DNA of 64,000 nucleotides, taken from NCBI GenBank assembly GCA_018136815.1, contig CM030931.1:7920550-7984549 (forward strand), read 5' to 3'. Positions within the stretch are counted from its first letter, which is position 1, and each line of letters starts with the position of its first letter. Made by a program: the position numbers and the translations under genes. Under the pieces are notes generated by a model, which saw only the letters and a program-made list of their open reading frames with translations, had not been told where the DNA came from and did no database searches. This stretch comes from Isochrysis galbana (taxonomy: Eukaryota; Haptophyta; Isochrysidales; Isochrysidaceae). Of this stretch, positions 41,762 to 52,756 are shown one piece after another.

Positions 41762-41764
41762 CAG
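41216..41764. other. intergenic and leader of the CFAP97-like gene
   Basis: Contains a CCGA repeat (41457-41475), a G-run of about 23 (41680-41702) followed by (GGGA)n and (GA)n up to 41758. This purine tract sits directly before the proposed start codon. No other gene was recognised. Confidence 0.45.
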
Positions 41765-42765
41765 ATGGTGAGGCTGCCTGCCCCCTCGCTGCCTGCGGCT
41801 GAGTGCTGGATGGGCTGTCTGGGTCCGGGATTGACGAGCGGGGACGCGTGGCCGTGCTCAGGCCTACATTTGCCCTTGTCACTACCTCCTACCACCTCCT
41901 CCCCTTCCTGTGCGCCCCGCAGCCCCTGGAACCACGCGCCTTGTGGTGCAGCTCGCAGATCTGCGATGCTGCGCTGCAGCGGCGCAGGGAGGAGCACCAC
42001 CGTCGCAACCTGCGCTCGATCAAGGCGAGCATCGACAATAGGGATCCACGTAGACCCAAGCCCACCAACTCCAAGGGAGCTCGGCTGGAGGAGGAGCGCA
42101 CGGCACGCATCATGCATGAGAACGCCATTCTTCTGGGCAAGCTTTCGCGAATTCTCACGCGTGAGAATGACGGGCTTCCGACAAATACCTTGAAGGCCAA
42201 GCAGGGACTGCATGATGCGTATAACCGCAAACAGCGAGAGAAGATTAACCATGAGAACTTGCATTTGCTACGGCGCCTGCGGGACATGAAGAGCTCGCTG
42301 GACATAGAAAAATTTGAGGCTGATGCTCGTGAGAGAGCTGCCATCTTGAAACACATGCAGGGCCCAAGCAACCCAGCACTGGTGCCGGGCGGCCCACGCC
42401 CTCCTCGCCGGCCGCGCCCGCGCTCTACGGGAGATCTTGCGCGGCAGCGGGCAGGAGACCACCGCATGTCTCTTGTTCAAGTCCCTGAGCCAGTGCTCGC
42501 AACAAGCGCTGCTGCCATTTTGATTCGACCCAACACGAGCAGCACGGGCAGCAGGCCGACGCGATCGCTCTACTCAGCCGGCATAAGCACAGGTGCAGGA
42601 TCAGCTGCGAGCATAGACGAGACCTCGGCTCTGATGACAGGACTCATGCGCGACGACATGGCTACACAGATTGATGCGGAGACCGAGGAAAAACGAGATG
42701 ATGTAAAGTCTGTGCTTACTGAAGAAGTGGAAGAAGTGGCGGAGGAAGTGGAAGTGAAGCCCTGA
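41765..42765 (+). CDS. CFAP97-domain (KIAA1430-like) cilium-associated protein
   Basis: The family signature is clear: HHRRNLRSIKASIDNRDPRR, LEEERTARIMHENAILLGKL, then NRKQREKINHENLHLLRRLR and LDIEKFEADARERAAIL, as in CFAP97D-type proteins of cilia and flagella. It forms a basic coiled-coil region. The C-terminal third is disordered and ends in an acidic Glu/Val repeat. A neat start model is an ATG at 41765-41767 followed at once by a GTGAGG donor, with acceptor CCCCGCAG before 41923. This gives a one-codon first exon, in phase. The alternative is an unrecognised upstream exon or an internal start in the open frame from 41803. The product is about 280 residues. It indicates a flagellated organism. 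Confidence 0.78.
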
Positions 42766-43274
42766 TCGTTCTTGCGCTGGTGTTTAGTGTGCTTGTTTGA
42801 GATGTTTACCAAGTGGCGCGGGTGCCAGGAGTCACCGTAGAATACGTAATAATTGCGGTGACAAAATAAAAATAAAACAACTAAGCGTTAGTACCACTAC
42901 TCCCACTAGCCCGGTACGTTATCACGACACCCCTTGACATGTGTTGTCACTAGGCACATACGCATATGCACCCCTATGAATCTCCCCCCTCGCAAACCCC
43001 CGGCTCCCATTATAACTCCCCACAAACAAGCTACAATGAGGGAAAACCCATTGAGGCGGACCGACCTACGTCGGGCGACTCTCCGCGCGGGAAAAAGCAC
43101 TGGGGGGTGGGGGGGGGGGGAGGAACCTCTCGTCGTCCATGAAGCCGGAGGCCCTTGCAGCTCTCGCCGCTAGCGATCCTCGCGAGGAATAAAAGACTGC
43201 GCCTCGAGATACCTGCCACAAGGGTTCCCGTTGGCGCCTTGAGCCTCTCCCTCCTCCTCTCCCGCCACTGTCGC
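42766..43274. other. intergenic, nothing recognised
   Basis: 3' flank of the CFAP97-like gene; a short G-run at 43109-43121. No gene was supported. Confidence 0.35.
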
Positions 43275-44235
43275 CAGCGCTGTAGGGGCTGACAAGAGTT
43301 GCTCGCTCAGACCCTCAAAATTGCTCCAAAAAGTTGCTCCGAGTTGCTTGGAAAGGGGGCAAAGTTGCTCGCAAGTTGCTCGCAGTTGCTCGGAGTTTCG
43401 CAGCGCGCGAGCCGCACGTACGTGTTCGCCGTGGGGTCCGTGTCGCACCATCCCCTGCCAAACTTCATGCACTAGTCACTAGTAGTTGCGTTAGTGCAAA
43501 GCGTTGAGTTAGTTAGTTAGTTATTTATAGTTAGTACTTCAAGCTTCAAGCACTTAGTACTTAGTTAGCACACATCACGATCATTGTACTGCAACATGAG
43601 TACGGCTTGCATTTGATCGGCAAGACAAGTGGTCTGCAAAGAACCAAACATACATTGGACAAGAGAGAAAACACGCTCACATGCGGCATGCGGCCGAATT
43701 GGGAGTTAATGAGAATATGATGCGAGCACCCAATGCCCATGTCGGGATCTTTGTGTGGTTGAGCGCCCACCACCGCAACACCTCGGTGGTAAAGTCGTGT
43801 ACATCGCTCTGATCGGCCGTGAAATCCTTCGCGGCAGCTACGTACCGTGGCAGCTCATACTCTAACTTACTTGCCATATTCTGCGGGTGCTGTGAAACGA
43901 CATCTGCTCTCTCTTTCATTAGCAACTCGACCTCGTTCTTTCACATAAACGTAGTCGCGCAGTCGTGCAAGTGCCGAGCAAGTACCCACTTGCGCTCCCC
44001 GCCCCCCCCCCCCGCACTTGCGCCGCGACGCGCGACCCCCCCCCCCCTAAGCTCTAAGTCTCTAAGTTCTAAATAATAACTAAGCGGTAAAAAGTAGTAA
44101 AGTTGCTCGGTAAGTTGCTCGAGTTGCTCGATGTTGCCCGTGACCCTTAAAGATGCTGCGAGTTGCTCGCACGCTCAAACACCCCAAAGTTGCTCCAAAA
44201 GTTGCCGGCAACTCTTGTCAGCCCCTACAGCGCTG
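43275..44235 (-). mobile_element. hAT relic, 945 bp, TSD CAGCGCTG
   Basis: Element 43283-44227 has 20-bp inverted repeats TAGGGGCTGACAAGAGTTGC and 8-bp duplications CAGCGCTG (43275-43282, 44228-44235). The TSD is itself palindromic. AGTTGCTC repeats fill both subterminal regions (43291-43397 and 44101-44202). Only the 3' part of a transposase gene remains inside. Confidence 0.88.
43565..43925 (-). pseudogene. hAT transposase C-terminal fragment with 7-bp duplication frameshift
   Basis: Reads as the hAT dimerisation region: ELPRYVAAAKDF, VLRWWALNHTKIPTWALGAR and FSLTPNSAAC. At about 43682-43695 the seven bases CCGCATG (coding strand) occur twice in tandem, throwing the frame out. The rest of the domain (ERVFSLVQ, LADQMQAVLML) continues in the shifted frame to a stop at 43565. 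This element therefore cannot supply its own transposase. Confidence 0.8.
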
Positions 44236-46482
44236 CCCCTCTCCGCCAGTTTGCTTGCGCAGACGGGTCTCGTTTCTCACTACACTCCATCGGGGGGGGG
44301 GAGTGCAAATTCTCCCCTCTCCCTCGCTTCACTCTCTTCCACCTCTCTCCCTGCGGCGCGTCGCCATGCGGCGCGCCACGGCCTGCTCTCAGAGGTCCGT
44401 TCCCGCCCTTGCACTAAAAGCACGTTGCGATTTCGGCTGTTGGGTGTTGTAAAAAAAAACTGAAGATTCTGGGCTAACACCTACTACTGCGATTTCGTGT
44501 TGTTATTCCCTTGTTATGGAACCTTCCCAAAAGCTCGTGCTAGATCCTCGGCCCACACGCCGGCCGTGCCATTCCCAACCCAGCCATACAGACCCTACCT
44601 CCTACCTACCAGGCAGCCAAGCCCACAGTCGGCTCGCCCGCCGCCCAAGATGCAGATGCCGCTGCAATCGCGCAATTGCTCCACCAACTCTCCAAAGTGC
44701 ACTCGCACACGCACAATTCCAGCCCGCACATTCTGCCCTCTCCCGTGCCCTTCCCGGAGTCTCCAACCTCGCCGGCGGTCCACTTTCGACGGAACGTGAC
44801 TTGTGAGAGTGATGACGCCGCGATTCATTTAGGCGATCAATCATTTCATTTTGTCGCCCACATGCTTCTCCCAGTAATTGAAGCGCTTCCTGTCCACCCC
44901 ACACTCAGCATCCCACTGAGCTTTGGTGTGCAGCACGGAGCGATCCGTGTACGGGTGGTACCAGCAGCATGGCGCCTTCAAGGCCTGCTCCCTCGTGTGC
45001 TGTCCTTCGGCGCAGCGAGCCCCCCGCATGCATACACCATCGGGGCGGGCGGCTCCACGCTATCGCCCCATTGCGCGCTGCGCTCCTGCACCCTCCTCCC
45101 CTCAAAGCACACCCTCGACGTCGATGACAGCGGCGACGAGCGGCCGGCGAATGAGCTAGCTCAGCCGCTTCGTCGAGCGCGCGCGGGGTTGCTGCGCCGT
45201 GGGCGCTGGGGCTTGAGTATGCCCCATCCAGCGCCGCCTCTCCCGATGTCATGCAGCCTCAGAGTGGGGAGAGAGGGGCCCGAAGGACTCTGATGCGAGG
45301 GTTCAACGCGCGCCGAGGAATTGAGTGGGCACGAGATACACTGGACTGGGCACTTGACACACTAAAGTACGCTATGGAGCATGGGTATGGGTATGGTACA
45401 AGTTGTAGTACAAGACGACACGGTGCACGGTGAGAAGTTCACACCCACTTGCTCGGTTCATCGCGTGTTACCAGAGGTTATGGGCTCGCGGCACGCGTGT
45501 GTGATGTATGAAGACAAAGCGAGTCGCACCACGACACTTCGAAGCTTGGGCATAGTAGTCAAATCATGGTTGTAAGGACCCACCAAAAGGAGTCTTCGAG
45601 ACGTAGAACACAGTGCTCCTCATGCTCGACTCTACACCTGCCGAGGGTGAAGCGGGTACTGCGCTCAGGCAACATCCAGCATGCCCGTGCACGCTAGCCC
45701 TCTCCCGCACAACCGGCTGCCTCAGCACATCTTGTTGCCACAGTTGGGTGAGCGCGGCGCTCAGAGAGAGCATGTGCACCCCCGTCGGTGAATACAAACA
45801 CAAAGCATCACTGGCGGCCGATTCGGAGCGGGGCCAGAGGCAGAAGGAGCCTACTCAACGGGTGCGGCTGGGCACTGCGCCACGCACTGTAGTTGGATCA
45901 CGCCAAGGCGCAACCATCGCGCTGAGGTTGGCGATGACAACGTAGACGACGGAACGTTACTTTGAGGGCCGCAGCTTTGTGCAATCATCGTTCTTTACGA
46001 TCCTTTTTCGGCAGACCTCTGTCGGCCGGACCATGGAAAATACTTGCGCGACAAGTTCTACATGTGAGTCTCCGGCTAGCCCAATCCCCCAGTGCAGGCG
46101 TACAGGCGAGGTGGACAAGCGTGAGCTCTCCTCGAGTGCCGAGGGCGGCAGCCGAGCCGTCACGCAGCCGACCGAGGCCGACAGATCACGCTGTCTCTGT
46201 ATTCTACTCTCTAGCTTTACGTACTAAAGTAGTTAGTAGAAGTACTCGTAGGGGTGTGCGGTGATGATGATGCCTCTTCTCTCTCTTCTCTTCTCTTCTC
46301 TCTCTCCTCCTCCGCGCTCTCTCCCTTTCTTCTCTCTCTCTATTCCTCCTCCTGCTCATTTCCTCTCGTCTCCCCCACACAACCCCTCTCCCCGACCCCT
46401 GTCCCTCTCTCTTTTCTCTGGTCTCCCCCCCCCCCCCTTCCCCTTCCCTTCCCTCCCTCCCTCTCTCGTGGCCGCTGCCGCC
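44236..46482. other. 2.2-kb stretch without a supported gene
   Basis: Several open frames occur (for example near 44680-45290 on the plus strand and 44840-45030 on the minus strand, ending FNYWEKHVGDKMK). None has a recognisable family or a coherent exon chain. The last 220 bases (46265-46482) are C/T-rich and form the leader of the next gene. Confidence 0.4.
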
Positions 46483-47610
46483 ATGTTGCGCCGCTCTCTC
46501 TCGCTCGGCGCGCCGCTCCGCCTGGCCTCGCGCGCTCTGTGCTCGGCGGCTTCGGACGCGGTCGCACCGTACCGCGCGATGGCATCCGCCTCTGCCGACC
46601 AGCGCCTCGCCTGGGCTAAGGCTGACGAGGTCCTTCACTCGCGCATGAGGCAGCATGTGCCCGCAGCGCTTGCACACAATGGAGAGGAGGCCTTCGATAA
46701 CCACCTGATCGGCGTGCAGTCGGTGCTGCGCAGCTGGGGCGTATCGGAAACGTTGTGCAATGCCGCGCTCTTCCACTCCATCTACGGCACCGAGGGCTTC
46801 CAGGGGTACAAGCTGCCGCTGTCGCACCGGAACGAGATTGCTGAGCTCATCGGACAAGACGCCGAGCGGCTTGCTTGGATCTTCTGCATGGTCGACCGGG
46901 CGTCAGTGGACGCGACGGTGCTACCGCAGCCACGGCCGGGCGCCTCCTTCTACGCCAGGCCGGAACTCGGCCGCTTTGAGATCGTTTTGAGGGATGAGCA
47001 GGAGTGGGCCGACTTTCTGACGCTCTCACTCGCCGACTGGCTCGAGCAGGTGAGACACGTTCCCCAGCCGGGAGCCCCGCACCCGGAGCCCAGCGTGGCA
47101 CGGCATAGTTCGTCTGCTGATTAATCCGATTCGTCTGTTAGCTGAACGTGCAATTCTCCACCACTGCGCGCTGGCCCGCTCCGAGTGTGCGCGCATTGAA
47201 GACGTCTCTACAAGTCTAGCTTGCTCCTTGAAATCCCACACGCCTGTGGAATGCAGGTGGAAGGTGCTGCACGCAAAGAGACCCTCATCGTGAACTGGCC
47301 TTTGGGTCAAGCATGGGCGTATCGGCGCGATGCGTACGCTGCTATGGCTCGCATTCTAGGAGAGCGAGGGGTAAATGAGGCACCCCGTATGCATGAGGCT
47401 GTATTCTCACGCGAGCCTGAGTCCACGCGCAAGTTAGTTCAGTACCATACACCGGCCATTTCTGCCGCTGCGAAAGATGCGCGTGAGGCACTAGCCTTCT
47501 CATCCACATATGTGCAGCTCTCGGAGATGGCCAGGGCAGCTGAGGAGGAAGCCAAGTGGGATTGGCCTAGGCTACGAGATCCAGCGGGTGGCCCTTTTGT
47601 GCGTGCATAG
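46483..47610 (+). CDS. DUF6817 (HD-like) protein with organelle-targeting N-terminus, two exons
   Basis: Exons 46483-47049 and 47257-47610 join in phase 0 to 306 residues. The core signature is DNHLIGVQSVLRSWGVSETL, NAALFHSIYGTEGFQGYKLP and ERLAWIFCMVDRAS, typical of DUF6817 proteins. These have an HD-like arrangement of His residues but no established activity. The N-terminus (MLRRSLSLGAPLRLASRALC) is Arg/Ser-rich and resembles a mitochondrial or plastid transit peptide. Exon 2 completes the family's C-terminal helices (LIVNWPLGQAWAYRRDAYAA) and adds a short tail. A 180-bp C/T-rich leader, including a C-run at 46427-46437, ends just before the ATG. Confidence 0.82.
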
Positions 47611-48035
47611 GGGAGATGACGAGAATAAGATCCATTCGATCCCAAATTTGTGATGTGCAATATGGCGAGAAGTCATTCTGTATGGCCCGCGTGCCATCGC
47701 CGCGGCGTGCATGACATCCTCCATGAAATAGATGGCGCACGTGGTGGGCATTAGGCAGCCGAGACGCCGAGAGGAGTAAAAGCCAAGTGTCTTCGATTGC
47801 CGATGATGATGTTAGATGGTCATCATTGATGGTTGGCCAACCTCCACCTTCACCCTGCACATTTGGGTAGTCGTCGTTGTCTCATTGTCGTGCTCGGGCC
47901 TTGGTCTTGGGGAAGCTCGGGGCTTGGCCTTGGGGGCCTCTCCGGCGGCAACTGTCCACTTTGTTGACCTAGTAGTAGTTATTATTGCGAGGTGAGGCGC
48001 GCTTCACTCCTAGTTCCTAGTGCTCAATTATCTTC
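47611..48035. other. intergenic, nothing recognised
   Basis: 3' flank of the DUF6817 gene with no supported frame or repeat. Confidence 0.35.
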
Positions 48036-48164
48036 AACCTACTTTTATAAGTGGGGGTCAATGGGGGCCTCGCGCCCCCCTCACTCCATCGCGGACACCC
48101 TCCTGGGCTCCTATGTTGGCCCGCACAACCACCCCCAGCCCCTGCCTTCCGGCGGGGGTTGGGC
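48036..48164. repeat. dispersed repeat A, copy 2
   Basis: Partner of 25990-26108: same order of blocks and the same terminal hairpin region (CCCCAGCCCCTGCC...GGCGGGGGTTGGG). Several substitutions separate the copies. Confidence 0.7.
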
Positions 48165-49874
48165 GCTGCGCAAGCTGCAACAACTGCGCAACCTAAAGAA
48201 AATATTTCTTAAAAATCCCCGCTACATACGCGGCATGAGGCAGTGTGCTTGTGTACCTCCCTACTACCCACCTTTACCCCTATCAACCCCCTCCCCCTTC
48301 CCCGGTTCCCTCTTTGGCGGAGAAGCTGTGGTTTCGGGGAGGCCGCGCGCGCTGCTTCGGCCAGGAGTTGGAGAGAAGGGGGTGGGAGACTGTGGCTCCT
48401 CCTTCGCTCTAACGTCGGCTTGCATCTCCTTCCCTTAGGTCTTATATCACGTAAGATCTTCTCATAATATCCATTGAAGTTCCTGCACTGAAGAGGTTTA
48501 GCTACCGTAGTAAAGGCGGGAGAGGGGGGGGGGGGGGGAGCCGCGGGGGCGGCGGAGAGAAGAGAGCGAGAGAGCGCGATCCGCAGACCGCAGACCGCAG
48601 ACCATCCTCGCCATGAGGCGCCACAGCCGCAAGAGGCGCCACACCGAGATCGTGGTAAGTGTAAACGTCGCACCGCCCTTGCTCCGTTTAGGAGGGGGTG
48701 TTACGGATGCCCCTTCGCCCTCTCCCGTGTTTACTTTCTAAGTCCTGTGGGATCTCCCCTCTTCTCTCTCTCTTCACGTGAGGAGAGGCGACGGGCCCCC
48801 TCTCTTCTTTTCTCTTTCCCCTCTCTTTTCCTCCCCCTCGCGCGCTCACTCTGTTTACGTTAGTATTCTACGTGTTACTGTGAGTGGGCGTGAGGTGGTG
48901 GTGTTTGGGTTTGTATAGAGAATTTTATCCGGTTCTGTTCCGAAGAGAGCGCGAGCGATGGCGTCGCTCTCTCTCCTCTCGGCCGCCCTGGTCACCATGA
49001 TGGTGCCAGGGCGATACCTCTTAGTGGGCCCAGAGTCGCGTGAGCTGCGGCGAGCGAAGCTAATTATGAAGTGCGCTTCATGCTTTATTTATACCCTTCT
49101 TATATCACATGCACGAGCTACCAGCTTTGAATACAACTAGCTCACCCAATGCGTCGGCGCGCAACTAGTGGAAAACGCTCGAAAGAGTAGTCCAAAGGCA
49201 TTATGAAGAACAGCTATAGCTACAGACACGTTGTGGCGTGCACAAGCCTGCTTGCGACTTCACGACACAAGAATGCAAAATATATTGTATCGCTCATGGT
49301 AGAGAGCGAGAGGCTGCAAGCAGCATGGCGTATCAACATGGGAATGAAACGACGGTCAACAGCTACGCCTCAGCATAATGAGGAAACAACGGTTCATAGC
49401 CAGAAGAGAGATGATTCCTAGAAGAACTCGTACGCCTCCTAGAGCATGTCTTGAAGGCTTGCCCGAAACTCATGACGGCGACAACACGTGCGAAATACGT
49501 GCAGCTCGCCGCTTGCGTGCACGGACGAAAGTCAGCATTGTCATCGTGCGTGCACGTGATCAGTGTGGCGCGCCCTAGGCCTTCGCGATTCTTCCACACG
49601 TGCGGCCTTGCAGGATTTTGCACTCGTGTGATTCGCTTGCTTGCATAGCACGCTTGATGGGGGCACTGCTTACGGCGGTTTAGAAATCCTCACGATGACC
49701 AGTGAGCGCATCTTTGAAATATTGCTCACGTGAGTGGTCCCTCTCATGGCAGAGCGGTGGGAGGCGCACCCGATAGGCCCATCCGTGTTGCGGCAGGCCC
49801 TCGGATTTCAATCGCACAACAGCCTCTTTTGTTCACTCCACAAACGTGGATGAATCGCTGATGCGCGTTGTTAC
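48165..49874. other. 1.7-kb stretch without a supported gene
   Basis: Holds a G-run at 48522-48538, a triple CAGACCG repeat (48583-48604), then a short ATG-led frame at 48612 ending in a GTAAGT donor-like site. No downstream exon could be joined to it. Short frames at 48958-49140 and 49203-49421 are not convincing. Confidence 0.4.
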
Positions 49875-51694
49875 CTAGAGCATGGGCTCGCCCACACGCC
49901 GACGGCGCACCGCTCGTGTTACGGCAGCCATCGTGACGGCAAACATCGCCGCCCCAACGAGAATCACTCCGAAGTGGCGGACAGCTTCGAAAGAGCTGCC
50001 TCTAGGGGCACCTGACATCTCGTCTTCAAGAAAGGCGGGCAAGATCGGCTTTGCGCCGTCGAGCTTTCCTGACTCGAGCAGGCGCTGCGGGTCGCCCCAC
50101 TTGTTCGCGATGCCACAGTCGGCAGGGAGCTCACGCGTCAATTTGATCGTTATCGCAAAGTCGGAGGTCTCGCTTGGGTTTGCCGAGCCAACGAAAGCTG
50201 TGAGTGTTTGAGGCTGTGGATGGTGCCAAGGCCCGTCGTATGAATACGTCATTGGATACTCCTCCGTTGCCTCCTGCTCCTCGCCCTCAGCTTCCTGCTC
50301 CTCGCCCTCAGCTTCCTGCTCCTCGTCGTCCTCCTCGCTGGTCTCCTCCTCTTTTGTGGGTGGGTGTTTGAGGTAGGCGAATTTCTCGATGCCAAAGAAG
50401 GAGCCGCCTAAGTAGTCGTTTTCGTTAAAGGTATCATAGTCCCAAACATCCACGCGGACCTACGGGGATGGCCTCAGTGTGTCAGCAGGCGGGCACTGGA
50501 GTGGAGAAGGGCGTGCAGCTTTCGCAGAACTTGTCCCGAGCGGCTGGCGCACCCGCTCCGCGCCAGAGAATGCAAGCGTCTCGCCATCGAATAGGCAGCA
50601 AGAATGCTGATGCCGGTCCCTTTCAAACATCGCATTCTCTGGCACCGTTGGGAAGAAGGCGTCCGCAACGCTCTGGCCCGAGCCGAGTCCACCCGTCGCC
50701 CCGCCGACCAAGCAGTGCTTCTTACCCTCCGTCTCCAGTCGGACGGTGGCGAAGATCTGCAACTTGTGCGAGAAGGTGCCCGCATGTAGCAAGCAAACGT
50801 ATAGGGGAGGGGGGATAGGCGGAGCTGGCGGGGGAGACGGTGGCGTTGGTGGCATCGGCGGAGCCGGGGGAGGTGGAGGAGTAGGCGCGTCTGGGCAGTC
50901 AGGTGCCTTGACCCAATCATGTGGCAGCTCGACCTCGACTTCAGCACCGGTCCAGATCTGCGCAGACGGCACAGATTGAGGTGAGACATCACTGCTATGC
51001 TACTCTCCGTGCATAGCCTTTGGGCACTACAGTGTGCCCCTCCACCGCGAGCTATTCGATGTGTGCCTACGTCGCAGCCGCACTGCGCATACATATGCGA
51101 GACTCGAACTGCTCTTTGCAAACCTCACGTTCCGTCCTAGTCCGGGGCTTGCTTCAAATCCTGGACTTTCTTGACATTATCCAGCCCTACAGCACGGCCC
51201 TCACCTCAAACCCCCCCCTTCCTCCCCCCCTCCCCGGCCTCGCAAACCCCTATCCCATCATTAGGCGTGCTAGTCGTGCCTCTTCCCCCCTCCTTCCCGT
51301 CTTCATTCCCTCTCTCCCCGTTCCTTGCTTTCCGCCGCGTGATCCTCTTCCCCCCCTCCCTCCTAGCTCGCTGTCCTTCTCTACTTCATTCCACCTCGCC
51401 GCCCGCTCCTTTCCCGTCCTCTCCTTCCCCATCTCTCCTTCTATCTCCCCAAATCTGCCCCCCCCCCCCTGCTCCTCTCCCCCCCCCCTCCCTTGCTCCT
51501 TCCCCTTCTCTCACCTCGTCCACAGGCGAAAAGAAGGCGTCCGGGTCCCAGCACTCGACAAAGGCAGAGCGCGGGCCCACAAAGCCGTCGGGATTAGGCA
51601 CCGCGCGCAGACAAGACCCCTTGGGACACCACGCCACATCCTCGTATCCCGGAGGCAGCGCGGACGCGACGGAGAGCACCGAGAGGGCCAGCAT
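49875..51694 (-). CDS. C2-domain, proline-rich, single-pass membrane protein, three exons
   Basis: Exons in coding order 51694-51515, 50957-50553 and 50459-49875 join in phase 0 to 389 residues. There is a signal peptide (MLALSVLSVASALPPGY), then a short extracellular region with cysteines, a PPPPPAPPMPP-type linker, and a C2-like beta sandwich. The C2-like part includes CLLHAGTFSHKLQIFATVRL and, across the last splice, VRVDVWDYDTFNENDYLGG. The Asp residues of that segment match the calcium-binding loop of C2 domains. An acidic Glu-rich repeat (EEQEAEGEEQ, repeated) follows, then a C-terminal membrane helix (FGVILVGAAMFAVTMAAV) and a basic tail. It is probably a calcium-responsive secretory-pathway or surface protein. 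It is divergent from the proline-rich gene at 52757. C2 identity rests on one strong strand-loop motif. Confidence 0.72.
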
Positions 51695-52213
51695 CGCGGA
51701 CGGCGGCGCGCTCCCTCTCCTTGGCCCTCCCCCTCCCCCCCCCCCCGCCCCCCTTCTGGTTTTGTTTTCTCCTGCCCTCTCCCAAGCTTCCCCCTCTTCC
51801 CTCTCCCCCTCGCCCCCTTTTTTATTGAGGGGAGATTTGTTTTTGCCGGCGCGCGCGGGCGGGGCCCCGTGTGTCTGCCCCAACCCCTGATTTCGTCCCT
51901 TCCCCTACCGCCGTCCTGCGCCGGCGACCGGGCTTTATAAAAAATCCCCCCCCCCCCCCCCCCCCGCGCGCGAGCTTCAAACGCGGCGGGGGGGCAAGGG
52001 GAGAGAGGGAGGGGGGGGGGACGGGGCGAGAGAGAAGGGGGGGGGGGCCAGAGAGACCTAACGGGAAGGAGAAGAAAATTGGCTGGCCGTCGGCGTAGGA
52101 GGGAGGCAGCGCGGCGAGAGGAGGAGAGAGGGGGAGAGGGGGAGAGAGAGAGAGAGAGGGAGGGAGAGAGGGAAGGAGAGAGAGAGAGAGGGAGAGAGAG
52201 GGAGGGAGGGAGG

Positions 52214-52249
<36 letters not shown>

Positions 52250-52756
52250 TCGCCTCCTTGCCCTGCCCCCCCCTCCCCCCCGCCCCCCTACCCCCATCTC
52301 TCTCTCTCTCCTCGAGAAAGTCTTCCTCGTTCTCTGCTATGGAGAGCTTCTTTCCTCTACCCGGTACTCTCTCTCGACGTCTCTTCTCTTCTCTCGTCGA
52401 GAGAGAGGGAGAGGGCCCCCCTCCGACCCCCTCCCTCTCGAGCAACCTTCTCCTTTTCTCCGTGTATTCACTGTGTGTCCCTAAGGAAAGAGAACTTGAG
52501 AGCGAGAGGCGCTCTCTCCTTTGGAGCGACGCGCCAGCTCTTCTAACGATTCATTTTCTTCCTTCTCGACCCCTTCTCTTCCCTCCTACCACCATCTCTC
52601 TCTCTCTTTCCTTTCCTCCACGCACCCCCTTTTCTGCCTCGGCTAAGCGACAACCCTCACGCGCCGTCCTTGATCTCTCCCTCCTCTCTTTTCCCTCTTT
52701 CCCCCCTCTCTCTCCTTGCGGCGTGAGCGCTCGGCAGGCGCGGGGCGTGTTCACAT
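51695..52756. promoter_or_regulatory. 1.06-kb bidirectional promoter region built of purine/pyrimidine tracts
   Basis: Lies between two divergent start codons (51694 minus, 52757 plus). It contains C-runs (51739-51748, 51947-51965), an unbroken G/A tract of about 150 bases (52100-52247, largely GAGAGG repeats), and then C/T-rich DNA to 52720. The abrupt purine-to-pyrimidine switch near 52250 makes an extended imperfect inverted repeat. No TATA box or other gene was seen. Confidence 0.5.

Noticed and set aside
44676..45293. 205-codon plus-strand frame and FNYWEKHVGDKMK on the minus strand
   Set aside because: Neither has a recognisable domain nor exons to join; overlapping opposite frames suggest chance.
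48612..48658. Short ATG-led exon (MRRHSRKRRHTEIV) ending at a GTAAGT donor
   Set aside because: Looks like a tiny basic first exon, but no in-phase downstream exon or family could be found.
49750..49815. tRNA-like stretch near GGCAGAGCGGTGGGAGG
   Set aside because: No cloverleaf can be formed and the T-arm consensus is absent.
51020..51940. Long plus-strand frame across the C2-gene intron and first exon
   Set aside because: Proline/serine-rich translation of C/T tracts; the minus-strand exon chain with signal peptide and matching phases is better.
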